DNA from: Endomychus coccineus
Lineage: Eukaryota > Arthropoda > Insecta > Coleoptera > Endomychidae
NCBI GenBank assembly: GCA_958510875.1
Contig: OY294068.1
Location: forward strand, 173,259,411 to 173,323,410
DNA: 64,000 nt
Direction: 5' to 3'
The notes beneath the pieces are model-generated. The model made no database searches. It had not been told where the DNA came from and worked only from the letters and a program-made list of their open reading frames with translations. Shown here one piece after another: positions 59,724 to 64,000 of the stretch. The position numbers were made by a program, and so were the translations under genes. How positions within the stretch are numbered: the first letter of the stretch is position 1; every line of letters begins with the position of its first letter.

Positions 59724-60122
59724 ACGATGCGTGTACTATGCTAACAATGTTCTCTTTAAGAGCAAGGACTTGAGGAAGGTCGCTTAATGAACGTTCAATC
59801 ATGAAAAAAAAACTGATTGAATTATAATTGTTGCTACAAATCATTCAAGATTGTATATTCCCGCCGGTGAAAAACCCAACTTCCGATACGAATTTACCTA
59901 ACAAATTGTTGCAGACTTCTTAGGAAGGAAGGTTATGGGCGTTCTGTCATTGAGCCGAATTTGTTCAGATCATCATGTTTCATTGATAATTACCTCCAAA
60001 GCAAATCTTTACTTCCGGCGTATGGTATGGACATAAAATCTAATTATTTGAAAAAAAAACAAGATTATTGAGACGGACTTTTCAGTGAACACACATCGTA
60101 AAATTGCAGGGATATTTTCTTA

Positions 60123-60430
60123 TAGTACAGTCATTTTATAAAAAGTGGACCTTTTTTTTTCCGACTTTTGGTTTGAATATACAGAAAGTTATGAAATTTT
60201 CCGTAGATTACGAAAAAAATAGTGGCTGAAAAACCTCCAATCAAGGAAAACGTCGTAAATTATATATATATATATATACAATTTTCCGGGCTTTTCCGTT
60301 AATATCTTCAATACTATGCGTTTTAGAGAAAAAAGTTTCGAACAAAAGTTGTTCAGAATTAAATTTTACATAGAAATTGACTATTGCGATTTTAATTTTC
60401 ATCAAATTTTCCACGCGTAGCATGGAAAAA

Positions 60431-60465
<35 letters not shown>

Positions 60466-61436
60466 GAATAAACACTATATATGACAGAAAATTACATTTT
60501 GCTGCTAAATATCGTATGATTATTGTAAATAAGGGTAGATATCGTTACTCTAGTACATTAGAATTCAAAATTTCCCGAAAAATGATCCAATTTTCCGGGT
60601 TAAGAAAATTTTAATTTTTTTTCAATTTTGGTGTATGATATATCGATTTAATACGTTTTTTAGGGCTGTAATGACGAATTTCGACACTGTTTGGTTGTGA
60701 AAACTCATAGAAAATACATATTTGGAAAATAGAAAATTTTTATTTTTTTCTCAGTAAAGTATATGACATATCGATTCCTATGTTTTTAGGGCTCTAATAA
60801 TGAATATTTGGTGAGTTTTGATGTGAAAAATCATGGAAGGTATATTTATTCTGGAAATGTGGGAAATTCAAAGGATATAAAAGAAAGACAAGCGTTATTT
60901 TTAATATTGAGTACATAATATTTTTATTAATTCAATTTTAATTTGATTTAATTAAAAATAGTTCATTCAAATGAAAAAGTGCATTATCTGATAATTACGA
61001 TCTTCTTGAAAGTCTTGGTAGTTTTTTAATTTTTTATTATCGCTGTAACCATTAATATTTTTCATAATTATTTATATCAAATCTAACCAAATATTCATTA
61101 TTAGAGCCCTAAAAACATATAAATCGATATATCATACACCAAGATTGAAAAAAAAAATAAGAATTTTCTATTTTCCAAATATATATTTTCTATGAGTTTT
61201 CACAACCAAAAAGAGTCGAAATTCGTTATTAGAGTCCTAAAAAACGTATAAATCGATACATCATACACCAAAATTGAGAAAAAAAAATAAAAATTTCTTA
61301 ACCCGGAAAATTGGATCATTTTTCGGGAAATTTTGAATTCTAATGTACTAGAGTAACGATATGTACCCTTATTTACAATAATCATACGATATTTAGCAGC
61401 AAAATGTAATTTTCTGTCATATATAGTGTTTATTCG

Positions 61437-61493
<57 letters not shown>

Positions 61494-61803
61494 TTTTTCC
61501 ATGCTACGCGTTGAAAATTCGATGAAAATTAAAATCGCAATAGTCAATTCCTATGTAAAATTTAATTCTGAACAACTTTTGTTTGAAACTTTTTCCTCTC
61601 AAACGCATAGTATTGAAGATATTAACGGAAAAGCCCGGAAAATTGTATATATATATAATTTACGACATTTTCCTTGCTTGGAGGTTTTCAGCCACTATTT
61701 TTTTCGTAATCTACGGTAAATTTCCTAACTTTCGGTATATTCAAACCAAAAGTCGGAAAAAAAAGTTCCAAATCTCAAAAAAACCTATAAAATGTCTGTA
61801 CTA
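60123..61803. mobile_element. 1.68-kb foldback element with about 700-bp arms, TA-flanked
   Basis: Left arm 60123-60812 and right arm 61084-61803 are reverse complements through almost their whole length. Outer ends are TAGTACAGTCATTTTATA and, on the other strand, TAGTACAGACATTTTATA. Other shared blocks are TTCCGACTTTTGGTTTGAAT, GGGCTTTTCCGTTAATATCT and ATATCGTATGATTATTGTAA. Each arm carries two AT microsatellites (60261-60279 and 60436-60463; 61445-61490 and 61647-61658). Within each arm a unit around ATATCGATT..TTAGGGCT is duplicated about 125 bp apart. Reading the outer TA as target duplication gives GTACAG...CTGTAC. No transposase; the frames across it are repeat by-products. Confidence 0.85.
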
Positions 61804-62254
61804 TTAAATAAGTACAGTATTTCGTGGAATAAACCGCAGTCACAAACATATTTACGTATATCGTTTATTGTGCAATGTGTAACAAAATAAGATGAAAAAT
61901 TGATTAAAAATTAAAATTAGAAATACAAATTCACAAGAAAAGTAAAAAATCTGATCTTAATACAAAGTATGGCCTCCAAGTGAGATAATCTCAGATCTAC
62001 ATCTATTGTGCATACAAAAATGAAGTTGTTTCAATTTATTTTAATAATATTCTCCATTCTCCACATATCCCTGAAATTTTCCGATGTGTGTAGTGCTAAA
62101 TGAACAAACAGTCGAATGTATGGTGAAAAAATATTATTAATAAATAGTTGTTGAAATTTATTCACAATTTACTATTTATTCGTACGTCCCTGCTTTGTAC
62201 GACAGTGAAAAATTTGAAGGAATAGGACAGCAAAAAAAAAGACTTCGTTATCTA

Positions 62255-62304
62255 TTCAGCGACGTTTCGAGCATATATTTTTGTTTGGTCTTCTTCAGGC
62301 TAAA
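62255..62304 (-). ncRNA. hammerhead-like motif D, minimal stem III
   Basis: Minus strand: stem I TTTAGC with GCTGAA (six pairs, one G-U); core CTGAAGA, full consensus; one extra A; stem II GACCA...TGCTC with one mismatch and a 12-nt AT loop; GAAA; CG; TC. Stem III has no loop, as in small Penelope-linked hammerheads that cleave as dimers. No RT found next to it. Confidence 0.5.
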
Positions 62305-62309
62305 AATAT

Positions 62310-64000
62310 GGTATACACATAAGAATTGGGACTTTACACTAAATTAGAGTATTATTCATAATATCAAAATATCATGTAATAACCATATTCACAGGTTTAC
62401 AATTTGAACGTTTGAGAAGTCAACTGAAATAACTGATATAATCTGGAGTCACCTACCTTCCAAATATAACATCATTGCTAAAATGTTGAAATTACGTATG
62501 TGGCAAATAAAAACATAAAAACTTAAAGCTGGAAAATACTTGATGAAATTAATTAAGAATTGCAGCATCAAGTCAAACTCTGTAGACGTCTCGCCCCTAC
62601 CAGAGTTCTTTGCCTTATTCAATAAATAACTATAAAAATTACTAAGGTTGGTAAAGTCAGTTCTCAGATTCTCAAACGTTCAACTTTTCATATTGACAAT
62701 ATGACAAATTTTGTAAAAGGACTAAAAATTACTCAGATAGAACTGTCCTCACAACATTTATCTAATAGCTATAGTGGTATAAACAAATGATATAAATAAG
62801 GGCTATTTTACAGATTCTTGTATTTGTATTTTTGTTTCTGTATATGTTATGAATATTACTTATCGCGTAACTATGTTGCTGTTTAAATGAAATCTTTAGT
62901 ATTTTTTATCGTTAAGTAAAATATATAAGCAACTTGGTATACCATTAGAGATTTTGCAATTGCATTACTAAAGAAAACGAACATATTCAATAACAATCGA
63001 GGCAGAGGTGCGGATAATTGAGTGGAACAACCTGTATTAGCTAGATTGATGTTCAAAACAGTTGCAACAGCTCATTAAAAATGATCTAATGTTCAGTTAA
63101 ATGACCTGCTACGACGATGATATCCGATTATTACGCTCTAATTTATTTTAGGTTTCTATTCAATTAAAAGATGATTATTGTTGTTGCTCTAAAAATAACA
63201 CGTCTAGACACATATACTGGCAGATTTTGATAAAATTAACTGCACATACCTAACGATCAGATGGTTTCTGAAACGCCTCCTCTAAATTCTCATCCGTGAC
63301 AAAAATAAATTAATTGATCTAAAATATGTGGATAACTACTTGCGTAATGAATGAAATATGATCATCAAACAAAACACTCCATTTTAATAATAATAGTTTG
63401 AGCTTCGGGTGTACGAATCTAAATGTTGTTATGTTCGTAACACCGTGGACCTAAACAAAATTTCAAAAATTTGAAATATTTGTGTACAAACATCTAACCA
63501 TAGTAATCTTGCGGTTCTACTGTTAATTTTATTGATTCAGTTTATACTATTTTCGATCCTTAAGGCTATTTTTCATACTTCGGAGACGCTGAATTCATTC
63601 CCTTAAATATGTATGGATATTACATTACTAATAAAAATAAAAACTTTTAGGCGCGATAGGTTTATCTATTACCGATAAATTGAAAAAGCAGGTTATTAAC
63701 ATGTATCGTGTTCATTTGTTGAAATTGGATAGAAAAAACAGCGGTTTGGTGTTATCAATGGCCATAATTTATGATAATTAATATTTCATGTTAGAAACTG
63801 AATAATATAGCATTCAAGTAACTCACAAAACACCCACATCAATGCACACATTAGCCGGTGTTTCTTTTAATAAAGAAACATTCTGAAACTTCATTATCAT
63901 AAGAACCAAATTACACTCTTCAAAACATCAGAAGCAAGTGAACAATCTTTCATAATTTGCCGCAGGAAGGAACTTTATGCAAAACTTCCTTGTTGCTCAT
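62310..64000. other. no gene recognised
   Basis: AT-rich with only short frames. No transposon or RNA signature found. Confidence 0.5.

Noticed and set aside
61200..61807. ORFs with IYIYIYIY runs
   Set aside because: By-products of the AT microsatellites in the foldback arms.

Overview
This window reads as gene-poor, repeat-rich nuclear DNA from an insect. It is AT-rich, has no bacterial-style gene packing, and shows no long intact open reading frame. The clearest clue is an old mitochondrial insertion (55594-57046). It carries cytochrome b, tRNA-Ser(UCN) and NADH dehydrogenase 1 in the ancestral insect order and orientation, and it reads only with the invertebrate mitochondrial code (TGA=Trp, ATA=Met, AGA=Ser). 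The transposon families (mariner, jockey, I-type, Penelope) also suit an insect. I cannot name the order. The only candidate host exon is at the extreme left edge (1-247, minus), and it is weak.

Layout. 1-2 kb: possible exon edge and a 104-nt hairpin. 2-5.8 kb: dead mariner, pogo-like transposase piece, a 163-bp inverted-repeat element, a PIF1-like helicase piece. 6-10.7 kb: old repeats and a tRNA-like SINE head. 11.5-14.2 kb: a TIR element with an unusually GC-rich interior, then a second dead mariner. 15-19.1 kb: pieces of RNase-H-class LINEs and unrecognised ORFs. 20.8-23.7 kb: foldback element and a repeat. 27.3-28.9 kb: jockey-type LINE. 30.5-34.1 kb: small MITE, a 2.28-kb long-TIR IS630/Tc1/mariner element with two frameshifts, and a Penelope-like inverted unit with a hammerhead ribozyme motif at each end. 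40.3-42.2 kb: tRNA-like and GC-rich repeat, then the 3' end of an I-type LINE. 44.1-45.1 kb: Penelope-like RT plus GIY-YIG piece and a third hammerhead. 46.8-48.2 kb: SINE/repeat copy and a CR1-like LINE tail. 51.3-54.2 kb: long foldback and tandem repeats. 55.6-57 kb: numt. 57.3-62.3 kb: two more foldbacks, an RT scrap, a fourth hammerhead-like motif. The rest shows nothing I can name.

Most notable: (i) four hammerhead-ribozyme-like folds (33139-33182, 33996-34037, 45028-45071, 62255-62304) with one shared architecture, three of them in Penelope-like sequence; (ii) a transposon with roughly 570-600 bp terminal inverted repeats and a DD43D-like spacing; (iii) an unusual density of large palindromic elements, most flanked by TA. 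No genes form a pathway here; what links the features is mobile-element biology and nested insertion.
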